Positions 18,335 through 28,773 of a stretch of 64,000 nucleotides of DNA are shown here, piece by piece (positions within the stretch are counted from its first letter, which is position 1; each line of letters starts with the position of its first letter). Source of the stretch: an uncultured Cellvibrio sp. Lineage in GTDB: Bacteria; Pseudomonadota; Gammaproteobacteria; Pseudomonadales; Cellvibrionaceae. The stretch lies in assembly GCA_946480695.1 (NCBI GenBank), contig CAMLKG010000014.1, positions 1 to 64,000 on the forward strand, given 5' to 3'. The translations under genes were made by a program, and so were the position numbers. The notes below the pieces were generated by a model. That model did not search any database and was not told the origin of the DNA. It saw only the letters and a program-made list of their open reading frames with translations.

Positions 18335-18401
18335 GCACCGATTTTTTCAGCCCCCCGGTTGAGGCGGGCATTGCGGCTAACTCATTGTTTTGGAGAGCAT
18401 T

Positions 18402-19142
18402 ATGTCCAGCCCAAGAGATAAGAAGTACAAGCGTATCCTGTTGAAATTGAGTGGCGAGGAATTGATGGGTGCGGAGGGGTTTGGCATCGACCCCAAGGTT
18501 CTCGACAAGATGGCCCTGGAAATTGGTCAATTGGTAGGCATAGGGGTACAGGTGGGGCTGGTTATTGGGGGAGGAAACCTTTTTCGTGGCGCCGCCCTGA
18601 GTGCGGCCGGGCTTGATCGGGTAACCGGCGATCATATGGGGATGCTCGCCACTGTGATGAACGCGTTGGCAATGCGCGATGCGCTTGAGCGTTCCAATAT
18701 ATCTTCGCGCGTAATGTCAGCCATTCCCATGAGTGGCGTGGTTGAGCATTATGATCGCCGTCGCGCTATTCGTTTTTTAAATTCCGGTGAAGTCGTTATC
18801 TTTTCGGCGGGTACGGGTAATCCATTTTTTACAACGGATTCCGCGGCTTGCTTGCGCGGTATCGAAGTGGAAGCAGATATAGTACTCAAGGCAACCAAAG
18901 TGGATGGTGTTTATACTGCAGACCCGAAAAAAGATCCTGCCGCAACCAAGTATGATCGCCTTTCGTATGATGAGGTGTTGAATAAAAAATTGGGTGTAAT
19001 GGATTTAACCGCCATATGTCTGTGTCGCGAACACGACATGCCAGTGCGTGTATTCCGTATGAATAAAACCGGTGCGTTATTAAATATTGTGGTGGGTGGT
19101 AATGAAGGCACCCTGATTGAAGAGGAAAAAAATTATGATTAA
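18402..19142 (+). CDS. pyrH: UMP kinase
   Basis: Phosphorylates UMP to UDP at the head of pyrimidine nucleotide supply. 246 aa from ATG 18402, which follows GGAGAG; the frame opens at a TTG four codons earlier, next to that ribosome site. Amino-acid-kinase-fold motifs [46 protein letters not shown] and KATKVDGVY match E. coli PyrH closely. The stop overlaps the frr start by eight bases, so the two are probably translationally coupled. First gene of the pyrH-frr-uppS-cdsA-dxr run. Confidence 0.97.
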   Translation: MSSPRDKKYKRILLKLSGEELMGAEGFGIDPKVLDKMALEIGQLVGIGVQVGLVIGGGNLFRGAALSAAGLDRVTGDHMGMLATVMNALAMRDALERSNISSRVMSAIPMSGVVEHYDRRRAIRFLNSGEVVIFSAGTGNPFFTTDSAACLRGIEVEADIVLKATKVDGVYTADPKKDPAATKYDRLSYDEVLNKKLGVMDLTAICLCREHDMPVRVFRMNKTGALLNIVVGGNEGTLIEEEKNYD

Positions 19143-19692
19143 TGACATCAAAAAAGATGCCGAAGCGCGTATGAAAAAGGCTATCGAAGCCTTGGGCAAC
19201 AACTTCAATAAAATCCGTACCGGGCGTGCCCATCCCAGTTTGCTGGATGGCGTCAAGGTAAATTATTACGGTACTGAAACCCCGCTAAGCCAAGTGGCAA
19301 ATATCAACATTGAAGACGCGCGTACCTTGTCGGTGAGCCCCTGGGAGCGCAACCTGGTCCCTGAGATCGAAAAAGCGATTATGAAGTCCGACTTGGGTTT
19401 GAATCCTTCCACCAACAACGGGTTGATTCGTATCCCCCTGCCGATGCTAACTGAGGAAACACGCAAAAACTTTATCAAACAAGCCCGCGCGGAAGCAGAA
19501 AACGCCCGTGTTGCTGTGCGAAATGTCCGGCGCGATGTGTTGGGTGATGTCAAAGCCTTATTAAAAGACAAGGCGATCAGTGAAGACGACGAACGTCGTG
19601 CACAGGATGAAATCCAGAAAATTACGGATAAATATGTTGCCGAGGTTGATAAAGCCCTGGCTGCCAAAGAAACAGATTTGATGACCGTTTAA
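19135..19692 (+). CDS. frr: Ribosome recycling factor
   Basis: Splits post-termination ribosomes together with EF-G. 185 aa, identical in length to E. coli. Start at ATG 19135, with GAGGAA eight bases upstream inside the end of pyrH. The N-terminus [26 protein letters not shown], and the arm-helix segment [10 protein letters not shown] are conserved. A GGCCCG/CGGGCC hairpin without a T-run follows in the 116-base gap before uppS. Confidence 0.97.
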   Translation: MINDIKKDAEARMKKAIEALGNNFNKIRTGRAHPSLLDGVKVNYYGTETPLSQVANINIEDARTLSVSPWERNLVPEIEKAIMKSDLGLNPSTNNGLIRIPLPMLTEETRKNFIKQARAEAENARVAVRNVRRDVLGDVKALLKDKAISEDDERRAQDEIQKITDKYVAEVDKALAAKETDLMTV

Positions 19693-19708
19693 TCTGTGTC
19701 CTTTTGTC

Positions 19709-19728
19709 GGGCCCGGTTAGTCGGGCCT
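19709..19728 (+). other. GC hairpin between frr and uppS
   Basis: GGCCCG-GTTAGT-CGGGCC, 17 bases after the frr stop, followed by TGAAAAACC rather than a T-run. It may be a weak or Rho-assisted terminator, or an mRNA-stabilising hairpin at the frr 3' end. Confidence 0.35.
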
Positions 19729-19808
19729 GAAAAACCGTTAAAAATCACTGCAAAAAAATAAAAACAGCAATTTGCTTGCTTTGATATAGCTGTCGTTGGG
19801 AGATTCGC

Positions 19809-20543
19809 GTGACTGACAATTGCCTTCGCCACGTGGCGATCATTATGGACGGAAACAACCGCTGGGCCAAACGGCGCGGAATGGCAGGAGTTTCCGGTCA
19901 TAAAGTGGGGGTGGAGCGCATCCGCGATGTAATGGCGGCGTGTCAGGAGTTAGGGGTTGATGTATTAACTGTGTTTGCATTTAGCAGTGAAAATTGGCGG
20001 CGTCCCCCGCTGGAAGTAGAGGCATTAATGTCGCTATTCCTGTTGTACCTGAAAAATGAAGCCAAAGCGCTTAAGAAAAAAGATGTAGCCTTGCGCGTAA
20101 TTGGTAACCGCGAACGTTTCAGCCCTTCCATACAAAAAGCCATAGCGGACGCGGAACAGTTGACTGCGGGTGGCAAAACAACATTGGTCATTGCGGCCGA
20201 TTACGGCGGCCGTTGGGATATAGCCCAAGCTGCGCAAAAAGTGGCCAGGCAAGCGGTTGAGGGAAAACTGGATATTGCAGAAATCAATGAAGATGTTTTG
20301 CATCAACAAACCTGCCTTGCCGATCTTCCACCGTTGGATCTATTGATTCGCACCGGTGGTGAAGTGCGCATCAGCAATTTTTTGTTGTGGCAATGCGCAT
20401 ACGCCGAGTTATTTTTTAGCGATAAACTCTGGCCTGATTTTGACGGGGAAGAATTGAAGAAAGCGGCGGGTAGCTTTTATGAGCGCCAGCGGCGCTTCGG
20501 TATGACGGGTGATCAGATAGAGGCAGGTGCAGGTAATGCTTAA
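19809..20543 (+). CDS. uppS: Undecaprenyl diphosphate synthase (cis-prenyltransferase)
   Basis: Builds the C55 lipid carrier for peptidoglycan and O-antigen from farnesyl diphosphate and isopentenyl diphosphate. 244 aa, GTG start with GGGAG upstream. HVAIIMDGNNRWAKRRG holds the catalytic Asp14; FAFSSENWRRP and the C-terminal RTGGEVRISNFLLWQ, AYAELFF are conserved. The stop overlaps cdsA by eight bases. Its isoprenoid substrate depends on dxr, encoded two genes downstream. Confidence 0.96.
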   Translation: MTDNCLRHVAIIMDGNNRWAKRRGMAGVSGHKVGVERIRDVMAACQELGVDVLTVFAFSSENWRRPPLEVEALMSLFLLYLKNEAKALKKKDVALRVIGNRERFSPSIQKAIADAEQLTAGGKTTLVIAADYGGRWDIAQAAQKVARQAVEGKLDIAEINEDVLHQQTCLADLPPLDLLIRTGGEVRISNFLLWQCAYAELFFSDKLWPDFDGEELKKAAGSFYERQRRFGMTGDQIEAGAGNA

Positions 20544-21390
20544 GCAGCGTGTAATCACTGCATTTGTGCTGGCCGCTATTTTCCTGGCGGCGCTGTTTGG
20601 CCTTCCGGCTGGCTATTTTTCATTTTTTGTTGGGGTGGTGGTGCTCATCGGGGCTTGGGAGTGGTCCAACCTTTCCGGTTTTGCGCTTCGCTGGCAGCGA
20701 AGTATTTATGCTTTTTCAATTCTGGTTTTATTGATAGCGGCCTCGGTTTATTTCGGGTTCGAGGGTGAGGCAAGCCCTCGCTTAAAAGAAGGTGCCATTC
20801 GCGATCTGTTGCTTATCGGTTGCGGTTGGTGGGCGTTAGCCTTGTTATTGGTCCAGGGCTATCCATCCAGCAGCCTGTTATGGGGCAACAGGTGGTTGCG
20901 TTTGCTTATGGGGCTGGTGGTGTTAGTCCCCACCTGGGTAGCCTTGGTGTATGTCCGCCAGCAAGCGAATGGAGCCTGGCTGGTATTGATGCTGATATTG
21001 ATTGTCGCGGTCGCAGACAGTGGTGGTTATTTTGCCGGGCGCAAGTTTGGCCGGCACAAACTGGCACCCGCGGTTAGCCCCGGCAAAACCTGGGAGGGAT
21101 TTGCGGGTGGTTTCTTTGCTAATTGCCTGCTTGCGCTCCTGCTGGGTTATTTATTGGATGCCGAATGGCTGTTGATGTTGGCGCTGGTGGTTCCTACCAG
21201 TCTGGTTTCGGTATTGGGTGATTTGTTGGAGAGCATGGTCAAGCGCCATGCCGGCGTTAAGGATAGTGGGCATATATTGCCCGGCCATGGTGGTATCCTG
21301 GATCGCGTGGATGGTATTACTGCGGCGGCGCCGGTGTTTGCCATGGCATTGATGGCTACACATATTTTTAGTTCAAGCACGGGTTTTTAA
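20536..21390 (+). CDS. cdsA: Phosphatidate cytidylyltransferase (CDP-diacylglycerol synthase)
   Basis: Makes CDP-diacylglycerol from phosphatidic acid and CTP for all phospholipids. 284 aa from ATG 20536 (E. coli 285); the frame also has a GTG three codons earlier. It is a multi-spanning membrane protein with about eight hydrophobic segments. The family signature near the C-terminus is complete ([18 protein letters not shown], then [10 protein letters not shown]), and [12 protein letters not shown] is present. It overlaps uppS by eight bases and is followed by dxr after two bases, a tightly packed operon. Confidence 0.96.
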   Translation: MLKQRVITAFVLAAIFLAALFGLPAGYFSFFVGVVVLIGAWEWSNLSGFALRWQRSIYAFSILVLLIAASVYFGFEGEASPRLKEGAIRDLLLIGCGWWALALLLVQGYPSSSLLWGNRWLRLLMGLVVLVPTWVALVYVRQQANGAWLVLMLILIVAVADSGGYFAGRKFGRHKLAPAVSPGKTWEGFAGGFFANCLLALLLGYLLDAEWLLMLALVVPTSLVSVLGDLLESMVKRHAGVKDSGHILPGHGGILDRVDGITAAAPVFAMALMATHIFSSSTGF

Positions 21391-21392
21391 CC

Positions 21393-22592
21393 ATGTCGGC
21401 AAGTCTCCAATCCATCACCGTGCTGGGCGCAACGGGATCCATCGGTGTAAGCACCCTGGATGTGGTTGCTCGCCACCCCGATCGCTACAAGGTATTTGCT
21501 TTAACAGCGGACCGGCGCTGGCAACTTTTGGCGACCCAATGCCTCGCACACAAACCCCGTTATGCGGTATTAAGAGATCCGCAGGCAGCCAGGGAACTCG
21601 AAACTGAACTGCGTCGGCAGGGCTGCCAAACGGAAGTGTTGCAAGGTGACCATGCTTTTGAGTGGGTGTCTGCGCACGACGAAGTAGACACCATTATGGC
21701 TGCGATTGTTGGCGCAGCCGGCCTTTTGCCCACCTTGGCCGCAGTAAAAGCTGGCAAGAAAGTATTGCTTGCCAATAAGGAAGCCCTGGTAATGGCTGGC
21801 GGATTGTTCACCCGCGCGGTGGCCGAACATGGCGCAAAGTTGCTGCCCATTGATAGCGAGCACAACGCTATATTCCAGTGTTTACCTAACCATCGCACAA
21901 ATTATTTACAGGACGGTTTGCAATCCAGTTGGGTGCGCAAGATTTTATTGACGGCATCCGGCGGTCCTTTTCGCAATACACCTGTCAGCGATTTGGCCAA
22001 GGTAACCCCGGAGCAAGCCTGTGCCCATCCAAATTGGAGTATGGGGCAGAAAATCTCGGTTGATTCCGCCACCATGCTTAATAAAGGCCTTGAGCTAATC
22101 GAAGCCTGTTGGCTGTTTAACACGCGTCCGCAGCAAGTCCAGGTTGTGGTGCATCCACAAAGCGTCATCCATTCGATGGTGGAATATATTGACGGATCAG
22201 TACTGGCGCAATTGGGAAATCCCGATATGCGTACCCCTATAGCACACGCCCTGGCTTGGCCGGAACGGATTGAGTCGGGTGTCGCAAGCCTGGATTTGAT
22301 TGCCACCGCGCGCCTGGATTTTAGTGCGCCGGATTATGCGCGTTTTCCGTGCCTGCGTTTAGCCCAGGCGGCTGCCGGGGAATCGGGTACAGCGCCCGCG
22401 ATTTTAAACGCTGCCAATGAAATCGCCGTTGCCGCGTTTTTGCAGCGGCGAATCCGTTTTGACCAGATTGCTGTAGTGATTGATCAGGTATTATCTCGCC
22501 TGAAGTCCTGCGAACCCGAGGACCTCGCGCAGGTCCAGGCCGCCGATGCCGAGGCCAGGGCGTTGGCGCAGCAGTTAATCGCCAGTTGGTAA
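21393..22592 (+). CDS. dxr: 1-deoxy-D-xylulose-5-phosphate reductoisomerase
   Basis: Committed step of the non-mevalonate isoprenoid pathway, NADPH- and metal-dependent; target of fosmidomycin. 399 aa (E. coli 398). Rossmann motif [14 protein letters not shown] at 10-23, [10 protein letters not shown], the metal-binding [20 protein letters not shown] and the catalytic-loop [17 protein letters not shown] are intact. The ATG is two bases after the cdsA stop. A fosmidomycin-resistance-type exporter is encoded elsewhere in the window (46.0-47.3 kb) but is not linked to this operon. Confidence 0.97.
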   Translation: MSASLQSITVLGATGSIGVSTLDVVARHPDRYKVFALTADRRWQLLATQCLAHKPRYAVLRDPQAARELETELRRQGCQTEVLQGDHAFEWVSAHDEVDTIMAAIVGAAGLLPTLAAVKAGKKVLLANKEALVMAGGLFTRAVAEHGAKLLPIDSEHNAIFQCLPNHRTNYLQDGLQSSWVRKILLTASGGPFRNTPVSDLAKVTPEQACAHPNWSMGQKISVDSATMLNKGLELIEACWLFNTRPQQVQVVVHPQSVIHSMVEYIDGSVLAQLGNPDMRTPIAHALAWPERIESGVASLDLIATARLDFSAPDYARFPCLRLAQAAAGESGTAPAILNAANEIAVAAFLQRRIRFDQIAVVIDQVLSRLKSCEPEDLAQVQAADAEARALAQQLIASW

Positions 22593-22614
22593 GCGTCCCC
22601 CCGAGGTTAGATTC

Positions 22615-23970
22615 ATGGCAATACTCCAGACGATTTTATCTTTCCTGGTTGCACTCCTTATTCTCGTTTCTATCCACGAGTTCGGTCATTTTTATGTGGC
22701 CCGACGTTGCGGGGTAAAAGTCCACCGTTTCTCGATTGGCTTTGGCAAGGTGTTATGGTCATGGCGTGACCGTCACGGCACTGAATTTGCCTTTGCTGCA
22801 CTGCCCCTGGGTGGTTACGTAAAGATGTTGGATGAACGTGAGGGGCCTGTAGCGCCGGAAGAACGCCACTTGGCTTTTAACCATAAATCGGTGTGGCAGC
22901 GTATTGCGATTGTAGCAGCGGGCCCCGCTGCTAATTTTATCCTGGCAATCCTTTTATTTTGGGGATTGTTGCTTCAAGGTGAGCGCGGGTTGGTTCCTAT
23001 TATTGAAAGCGTGGAACCCGGTTCAATCGCAGCACAGGCAGGGCTTGAACAAGGGCAGCAAATTGTGGCGATTGATGGCCAGCCAACGCCAACCTGGCAA
23101 GCCGTGAACCAGGTATTACTTAACCGGTTGGGTGAGTCTGGCACCATTAGTTTTACTGTCTCCTATCCGGACGACTCCCATTTCCAATATGAATCTGAAG
23201 CACAATTACAGGAATGGTTGCGCGATGCTGCCGATCCTGATCCGGTTGCCGGTTTGGGGATCAGCCTGCAATTTCCCAAAATCCCGCCAATCGTCGGTGA
23301 GGTTTTGCCGGACAGCCCGGCGGAGAGGGCCGGGCTTAAAATAGGCGACCGTTTCCTGCAAGTTAATGATGTGTTCCTGGATGATTGGAAGGCCTGGGTG
23401 GAATACGTGCGCGAACGTCCCGGTGCGGCATTGGCAGTCAAGCTGGAGCGTGATGGACAAGCCATCAACCTTACCCTGGTTCCTGACACCGTAACCGAGA
23501 AGGGGAAACCCCAGGGCAGGGTTGGTGTGGGCGTTCAGCCATACAGTATCCCCGAGAAAATGATCCGCGCTTATGACTATTCAATTACCGGTGCTTTTAT
23601 CGCCGGGGTTAATAAAACCTGGGAAACCTCCGGTTTTGTTCTTTTATCAGTCAAAAAATTGATTCTTGGCGAAATTTCCACGAAAAACTTGAGTGGACCG
23701 ATAACCATTGCTAAGGTGGCGGGCTCTTCGGCCGAGAGCGGCCTAATGAGCTTTATTGGTTTTGTCGCCCTGCTGAGTGTATTCCTGGCGGTATTCAACC
23801 TGCTACCCATCCCTGTGCTCGATGGGGGGCACTTATTTTATTACTTCATTGAAGTAATAAAGAGGAAACCGGTGTCCGACAAGGTGCAGATGCTGGGGTA
23901 TCAAGTTGGACTCTTTCTGGTGATTGGCTTGAGCATTCTGGCACTCTATAACGACATAATGCGGCTCTAA
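22615..23970 (+). CDS. rseP: RseP site-2 protease
   Basis: Inner-membrane zinc metalloprotease that cleaves anti-sigma factor RseA and clears signal peptides in the envelope stress response. 451 aa (E. coli 450). Zinc motif HEFGH at 21-25 in the first membrane segment and the second-site motif LDGG at 402-405 (Asp403); two periplasmic PDZ domains lie between, about 115-190 and 205-290. ATG preceded by CGAGGTT. Its place directly before bamA is conserved and couples envelope stress sensing with outer-membrane assembly. Confidence 0.97.
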   Translation: MAILQTILSFLVALLILVSIHEFGHFYVARRCGVKVHRFSIGFGKVLWSWRDRHGTEFAFAALPLGGYVKMLDEREGPVAPEERHLAFNHKSVWQRIAIVAAGPAANFILAILLFWGLLLQGERGLVPIIESVEPGSIAAQAGLEQGQQIVAIDGQPTPTWQAVNQVLLNRLGESGTISFTVSYPDDSHFQYESEAQLQEWLRDAADPDPVAGLGISLQFPKIPPIVGEVLPDSPAERAGLKIGDRFLQVNDVFLDDWKAWVEYVRERPGAALAVKLERDGQAINLTLVPDTVTEKGKPQGRVGVGVQPYSIPEKMIRAYDYSITGAFIAGVNKTWETSGFVLLSVKKLILGEISTKNLSGPITIAKVAGSSAESGLMSFIGFVALLSVFLAVFNLLPIPVLDGGHLFYYFIEVIKRKPVSDKVQMLGYQVGLFLVIGLSILALYNDIMRL

Positions 23971-24021
23971 ACAGGCATGCCTGGCTGCAACCAACATTCA
24001 TTAATGATTAGAACAGATTCT

Positions 24022-26673
24022 ATGAAGCAAGTTTTGATGCGATTTTTTAGCTGTTTGCTGGTGCTTTTTTTTGCGGTGGCGGTGCAGGCACAAACGTTCC
24101 GTGTAAGTGATATTCGTGTAGAAGGCTTACAGCGTGTTTCTGCAGGTACGGTATTCAGTGCGTTACCAATACGAGTGGGGGATACCCTTACCCAGGCAGA
24201 TATTCAGAATGCGACCCGTGAGCTTTTTAAAGTTGGATATTTTTCCGATGTCGCTATCAAGCGTGATGGTGACGTACTGGTTTTGATTATCAAGGAACGC
24301 CCGGCTATTAATAAAATCGAGCTGAAGGGAAACAAGGCCATCAAAACTGAAAACCTGATGGATAGTTTAAAAGAAAATAATCTTTCTGAAGGCCAGATTT
24401 TTCAACGTGCGACCCTGGAGGGTATTACCCAAGCCTTGCAACGTGAATACGTAAACCAGGGACGTTATGGGGCGAGTGTAAAAATCGAAATTGAAGATAT
24501 GCCGCGTAACCAGGTAAAAGTGCTGGTAAAAATTGATGAAGGCAGCCCTTCACGGATCAAGGTGATTAATATTGTCGGTAACACCAAATATACCGAAGAA
24601 GAATTAATTGATCTCTTTGAATTAAAAACAACGGGTATGTGGTCCTGGATTAGCGGTAACGATAAATACAACAAAGAAAAAATGAAGGGGGATTTGGAGC
24701 GTCTCGAATCCTGGTACATGGACCGCGGTTACCTGAATTTCAAAATCGATTCCTCACAAATTTCCCTAAGTCCGGATAAATCCAGGATTTTTATCACCGT
24801 GAATATTACCGAAGGTGATATTTATAAAGTCAGCGATGTAGAGCTTGCCGGTGATCCGGCGATCGACGAACAAATTATTCGCCGCATGATCCTTATGCAA
24901 CCGGGGCAAATTTTCTCCCAGATTTTAATGACCACATCGGAAGAATACGTTACCAAGCGCCTGGGCAATGAAGGTTATACCTTTGCCAAGGTAGAAGGTA
25001 TGCCGGAGCGTAATGATGCGGATAAAACCGTAAAAATTACCTTTTTCATTGAGCCTGGCAAGCGCGCGTATGTGAATCGTGTGAATTTCCGTGGCAATAC
25101 CAAAACCATCGATGAGGTTTTGCGTCGCGAAATGCGCCAAATGGAAGGTGGGTCAGCGAATTCCGCACAAATCGAAAATTCCAAAGTGCGCCTGGAGCGT
25201 TTGGGCTTCTTTAAAGAAGTAAAAGTGGAAAATAAAGAAGTTCCGGGTACTTCGGATCAAATTGATGTTGAATACACGGTAGAGGAGCAGCCATCCGGTA
25301 GCATGGGGCTTCAGGTAGGTTACGCACAATATTCAGGTTTGTTGTTCTCGGCGAGTATCCAGCAAAACAACTGGTTTGGTACGGGTAAGCAAGTGGGCTT
25401 TAGCTTCAGCCACAATCGTTATCAAACGGCCTACAACTTTAATTACAACGACCCTTATTTTACGCCCGACGGAGTGAGCCGTGGTGTGAGTTTGTATTAC
25501 ACCAAAAGTGATTACGGTTCTTACAATATCACTCCATACAGTACAAACGTTTATGGCGGTAAGTTGAATTTCGGCTATCCCATTTCCGATATTGAAAGGA
25601 TAGGTTTTGATATCGGATTGCGTAACCTCGAGGTTACCCCAACCAGTTATTCATCCCAGGAAATTATCCGCACTCCCAGGGGGTGGGAACCCGGAATTGG
25701 TTATATTACCCAATCCGAAAATTATGAGTTGATGCTCCGTCGGTTATATGGATACGACTTCCCGGAAGGTAGTTACGAAATCAAACCCGCTACCGAGGAA
25801 ATGTTGGGACCGAAAGGCTTTCTGGATATTTATGGCGATACATTCAACGATGCACAAGCCAGTGTGTATTGGTTGAGGTCCACCCTTAACCGGGGGATAT
25901 TGGCGAATCGCGGCGCCCAACAACAAATATCATTTGAAATATCATTGCCGGGCGGAGACCTCCAATATTACAAACTTAACTATAATGGACAGCTGTTTAT
26001 CCCGCTCACTCGTGCATTAACCTTGAGGTTGCACACACGCCTGGGATATGCAGATGCCTATGGTGACTTGGAAGAATTACCGTTCTTCGAGCATTTTTAT
26101 GCGGGTGGCTTCGGGTCTGTTCGCGGTTTCGAACGTAACACTTTAGGCCCTCGCAGTACGTTTATTCGCGAAGCTTCCAGAGTCCCCACCATTTGGGATG
26201 ACTTGAATGGTGATGGCCTTCAGCAGAGCGGGGAACTCGGCGGGATGGCTTATGTATTATGTGAAGATCCGGATTTACCCGGCGCTAACGGAAATGTCCC
26301 CTGTACCCCGGGCGAATTGGCGACAAGTGCAAATAGCGCTAACTACGTCGGTCGTAACCGTGGGGCCTTTGGCGGTAATGTGTTGATCCAGGGCGGCGCG
26401 GAAGTGTTGTTCCCGCTTCCGTTCATTAAAGATCAGCGCTCTATCCAAACTACATTTTTCGTAGATGCCGGGAACGTCTTTGATACAGATTGTGGAAGAA
26501 CCCAAGTGAACTGCTACGATGTTGATTTCGATCACATCAATGCATCGGTTGGTTTAGGTTTAACCTGGATTTCCGGTTTCGGCCCAATGACGTTTAGTAT
26601 TGCCGAACCGTTTAGGGAAAATGAAGATGATCGTACAGAAGTGTTCCAGTTCTCCCTGGGACAAACTTTCTAA
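24022..26673 (+). CDS. bamA: BamA, outer membrane protein assembly factor
   Basis: Central pore of the BAM complex that folds beta-barrel proteins. 883 aa from ATG 24022, giving a normal signal peptide ending VQA; the frame opens 15 codons earlier. Five POTRA domains (to about 425) are followed by a 16-strand barrel. The loop-6 VRGF motif (GGFGSVRGFERN) is present. It is about 70 residues longer than E. coli BamA; extra sequence lies in two extracellular loops, one containing an EF-hand-like DxNxDGxxxxxE segment (residues 727-738) and a nearby Cys pair. C-terminal Phe as expected for barrel proteins. Confidence 0.96.
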   Translation: MKQVLMRFFSCLLVLFFAVAVQAQTFRVSDIRVEGLQRVSAGTVFSALPIRVGDTLTQADIQNATRELFKVGYFSDVAIKRDGDVLVLIIKERPAINKIELKGNKAIKTENLMDSLKENNLSEGQIFQRATLEGITQALQREYVNQGRYGASVKIEIEDMPRNQVKVLVKIDEGSPSRIKVINIVGNTKYTEEELIDLFELKTTGMWSWISGNDKYNKEKMKGDLERLESWYMDRGYLNFKIDSSQISLSPDKSRIFITVNITEGDIYKVSDVELAGDPAIDEQIIRRMILMQPGQIFSQILMTTSEEYVTKRLGNEGYTFAKVEGMPERNDADKTVKITFFIEPGKRAYVNRVNFRGNTKTIDEVLRREMRQMEGGSANSAQIENSKVRLERLGFFKEVKVENKEVPGTSDQIDVEYTVEEQPSGSMGLQVGYAQYSGLLFSASIQQNNWFGTGKQVGFSFSHNRYQTAYNFNYNDPYFTPDGVSRGVSLYYTKSDYGSYNITPYSTNVYGGKLNFGYPISDIERIGFDIGLRNLEVTPTSYSSQEIIRTPRGWEPGIGYITQSENYELMLRRLYGYDFPEGSYEIKPATEEMLGPKGFLDIYGDTFNDAQASVYWLRSTLNRGILANRGAQQQISFEISLPGGDLQYYKLNYNGQLFIPLTRALTLRLHTRLGYADAYGDLEELPFFEHFYAGGFGSVRGFERNTLGPRSTFIREASRVPTIWDDLNGDGLQQSGELGGMAYVLCEDPDLPGANGNVPCTPGELATSANSANYVGRNRGAFGGNVLIQGGAEVLFPLPFIKDQRSIQTTFFVDAGNVFDTDCGRTQVNCYDVDFDHINASVGLGLTWISGFGPMTFSIAEPFRENEDDRTEVFQFSLGQTF

Positions 26674-26712
26674 CAATAAATGTTTTATCTGATTATTTAA
26701 GAGGAAAAAATT

Positions 26713-27225
26713 GTGACTGTTGCACAAAAATTATTTGCTGTTGTGGCCTTATCGCTGATGTCAACAGTGTCCTGGGCCCAAGGCAAGGTCGTTGTTCTGG
26801 ATCCTACGGCTGCGGTGATGGGAACTGCTGCGGCCAAGGCAAAATTTGAAAAGTTACAAAAAAGCGCGGACTTTGCTACGGCAAAAGCCAAGTTGGATGG
26901 GTTGGCTGCGGATATCAAGGCCCTGCAAACCGAATATCAAAAGGATGGCATGACCTGGAGCGCTGAAAAGCGCGCTGAAAGTGAAAAGAAATTACAAAGC
27001 CTGGGGCAAGACTACCAATTCCAGGGAAAAAAATTGCAATCAGAACAGCAAGCATTAATGCAGCAGATCATGCAGGAACTCGGCCCCAGGATGGAAGCTG
27101 TGGTCAAGCAATTGGTTGAATCGGAAAAAATCACCATGATTGTTGATGCCAAAGCCGTCATGATGGCCAAACCTGAAAATGATTTAACTCCCAAAGTAAC
27201 CGAATTATTAAATAAAGCTAAATAA
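26713..27225 (+). CDS. ompH: OmpH/Skp-family periplasmic chaperone
   Basis: Holds unfolded outer-membrane proteins for delivery to BamA. 170 aa, GTG start behind GAGGAAA. Signal peptide of about 22 residues ending SWA-Q. The mature part begins with the VVVLD segment, then a long Lys/Glu/Gln-rich helical stretch (the coiled-coil tentacle) and a C-terminal IVDAKAVMMAKP strand typical of OmpH. Located between bamA and lpxD as in most proteobacteria. Sometimes named skp. Confidence 0.94.
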   Translation: MTVAQKLFAVVALSLMSTVSWAQGKVVVLDPTAAVMGTAAAKAKFEKLQKSADFATAKAKLDGLAADIKALQTEYQKDGMTWSAEKRAESEKKLQSLGQDYQFQGKKLQSEQQALMQQIMQELGPRMEAVVKQLVESEKITMIVDAKAVMMAKPENDLTPKVTELLNKAK

Positions 27226-27241
27226 GCTTGGATGACTGGCT

Positions 27242-28267
27242 GTGGCGCGCACTTTTTCTTTAGCTGAACTGGCAGCCTTGCTGGATGCTGAACTCGTTGG
27301 TGATCCACAACAAGAAATAAGTGCGCTGGCTACTTTGCAGAAGGCAACTGCCAGTGATTTAACATTTATTGCAAATCCCGCTTATAAAAAATACTTACCT
27401 GGAAGCCAGGCTGGGGCAATATTGATTCATCCGGAATTGGTCGGGGAATTTAGCGGCAATAAATTGGTTGTCAAAAAACCTTATGTCGCTTATGCGAAGG
27501 CCACCAAAATTTTTGATGCCTCTCGCCCTTCATATGCAGGTATCCACCCCTCCGTGGTTATGGGGGCAAATTGTGTATTAGGTAATGATGTCTCAATAGG
27601 TCCCAATGCAGTGCTAGGGGAGGGGGTAACTCTTGGGGATGGCGTCGCCATCGGCCCGGGTTGTTATATCGGTAATGATTCCAGTGTTGGTAATAACACG
27701 GTGTTAGCTGCCAACGTCACTGTTTATCATGCAGTGAATATTGGCGCTCATTGCAGGATACACAGCGGTGCCGTTATCGGGGCTGATGGTTTTGGCTTTG
27801 CCCCGGATGCTGGCGAATGGGTAAAGATTCACCAGCTGGGTGGGGTTGTCATCGGTGATAAGGTCGAGGTAGGGGCGTGCACCTGTATTGATCGTGGTGC
27901 GCTCGATAACACTTATATAGCCGATGGGGTAATTATCGATAACCAGGTACAGATTGCTCACAATGTGAGTATCGGAAAAGGTACTGCAATCGCGGCGCAA
28001 ACAGGAATCGCGGGCAGCACCTCCATCGGTGAATACTGTACGATTGCCGGTGCTGTCGGTATTGTCGGGCATCTTACAATTACCGATAAGGTTCATATTA
28101 CTGCCATGAGTCTGGTTACGGGTTCAATTACAGAACCGGGCTCCTATTCTTCGGGCACTGCTCTTGGGCCCACGAAAGAGTGGCGTAAGAATGCAGCGCG
28201 TTTTCGCCAATTGGATAAGTTGGCGACACGTTTAATCAAACTCGAGCGCAATAGCGACGAGGAATAA
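27242..28267 (+). CDS. lpxD: UDP-3-O-(3-hydroxyacyl)glucosamine N-acyltransferase
   Basis: Third step of lipid A synthesis, adding the N-linked hydroxyacyl chain. 341 aa, same length as E. coli, GTG start with GGA nine bases upstream. N-terminal uridine-binding domain ([17 protein letters not shown]), then a left-handed beta-helix of hexapeptide repeats, with the active-site region [21 protein letters not shown] containing the catalytic His, and a C-terminal helical extension. It follows ompH after 16 bases and leads into fabZ-lpxA-lpxB. Confidence 0.96.
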   Translation: MARTFSLAELAALLDAELVGDPQQEISALATLQKATASDLTFIANPAYKKYLPGSQAGAILIHPELVGEFSGNKLVVKKPYVAYAKATKIFDASRPSYAGIHPSVVMGANCVLGNDVSIGPNAVLGEGVTLGDGVAIGPGCYIGNDSSVGNNTVLAANVTVYHAVNIGAHCRIHSGAVIGADGFGFAPDAGEWVKIHQLGGVVIGDKVEVGACTCIDRGALDNTYIADGVIIDNQVQIAHNVSIGKGTAIAAQTGIAGSTSIGEYCTIAGAVGIVGHLTITDKVHITAMSLVTGSITEPGSYSSGTALGPTKEWRKNAARFRQLDKLATRLIKLERNSDEE

Positions 28268-28293
28268 TTTTATTTTGCTTGGGGTCATCGACC

Positions 28294-28731
28294 ATGATGG
28301 ATGTTAATGAAATTCGCGAATACCTTCCTCATCGCTACCCGTTTTTGTTGGTAGATCGCGTTGTAGAGCTGGTTGAAGGTGAATCTATAATCGCTTACAA
28401 AAATATCACCATCAATGAAGCGGTTTTCAATGGGCATTTTCCCCAGTTTCCGGTATTTCCGGGGGTGATGATTATTGAGGCTATGGCCCAGGCTTCCGGG
28501 ATACTCGGTTTTAAAACCATGAATAAAAAGCCACAGGACGGCTCGATTTATTTATTTGCCGGTGCTGATGACGTGCGCTTCAAGCGCCAGGTTGTCCCCG
28601 GCGACCGTTTGCAATTGGAGTCCCGCGTACTTTCAGAAAAACGCGGTATATGGAAATTTGAATGCAAGGCAAGTGTTGATGGCGTGCTGGCTGCCTCGGC
28701 AACCATCCTTTGTGCAGACCGCAGCATTTAA
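28294..28731 (+). CDS. fabZ: 3-hydroxyacyl-[acyl-carrier-protein] dehydratase FabZ
   Basis: Dehydrates 3-hydroxyacyl-ACP in fatty acid elongation, competing with LpxA/LpxD for the same precursor. 145 aa from ATG 28294, with a GGGG ribosome site; the N-terminus [21 protein letters not shown] matches Pseudomonas FabZ. The frame opens at a TTG five codons upstream. Hot-dog fold with catalytic His in [12 protein letters not shown] and Glu in [21 protein letters not shown] is conserved. Placed between lpxD and lpxA as is usual. Confidence 0.96.
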   Translation: MMDVNEIREYLPHRYPFLLVDRVVELVEGESIIAYKNITINEAVFNGHFPQFPVFPGVMIIEAMAQASGILGFKTMNKKPQDGSIYLFAGADDVRFKRQVVPGDRLQLESRVLSEKRGIWKFECKASVDGVLAASATILCADRSI

Positions 28732-28773
28732 GATGACTCACCTTTTATCGTTGACAATGAGTGAAAAATTATT

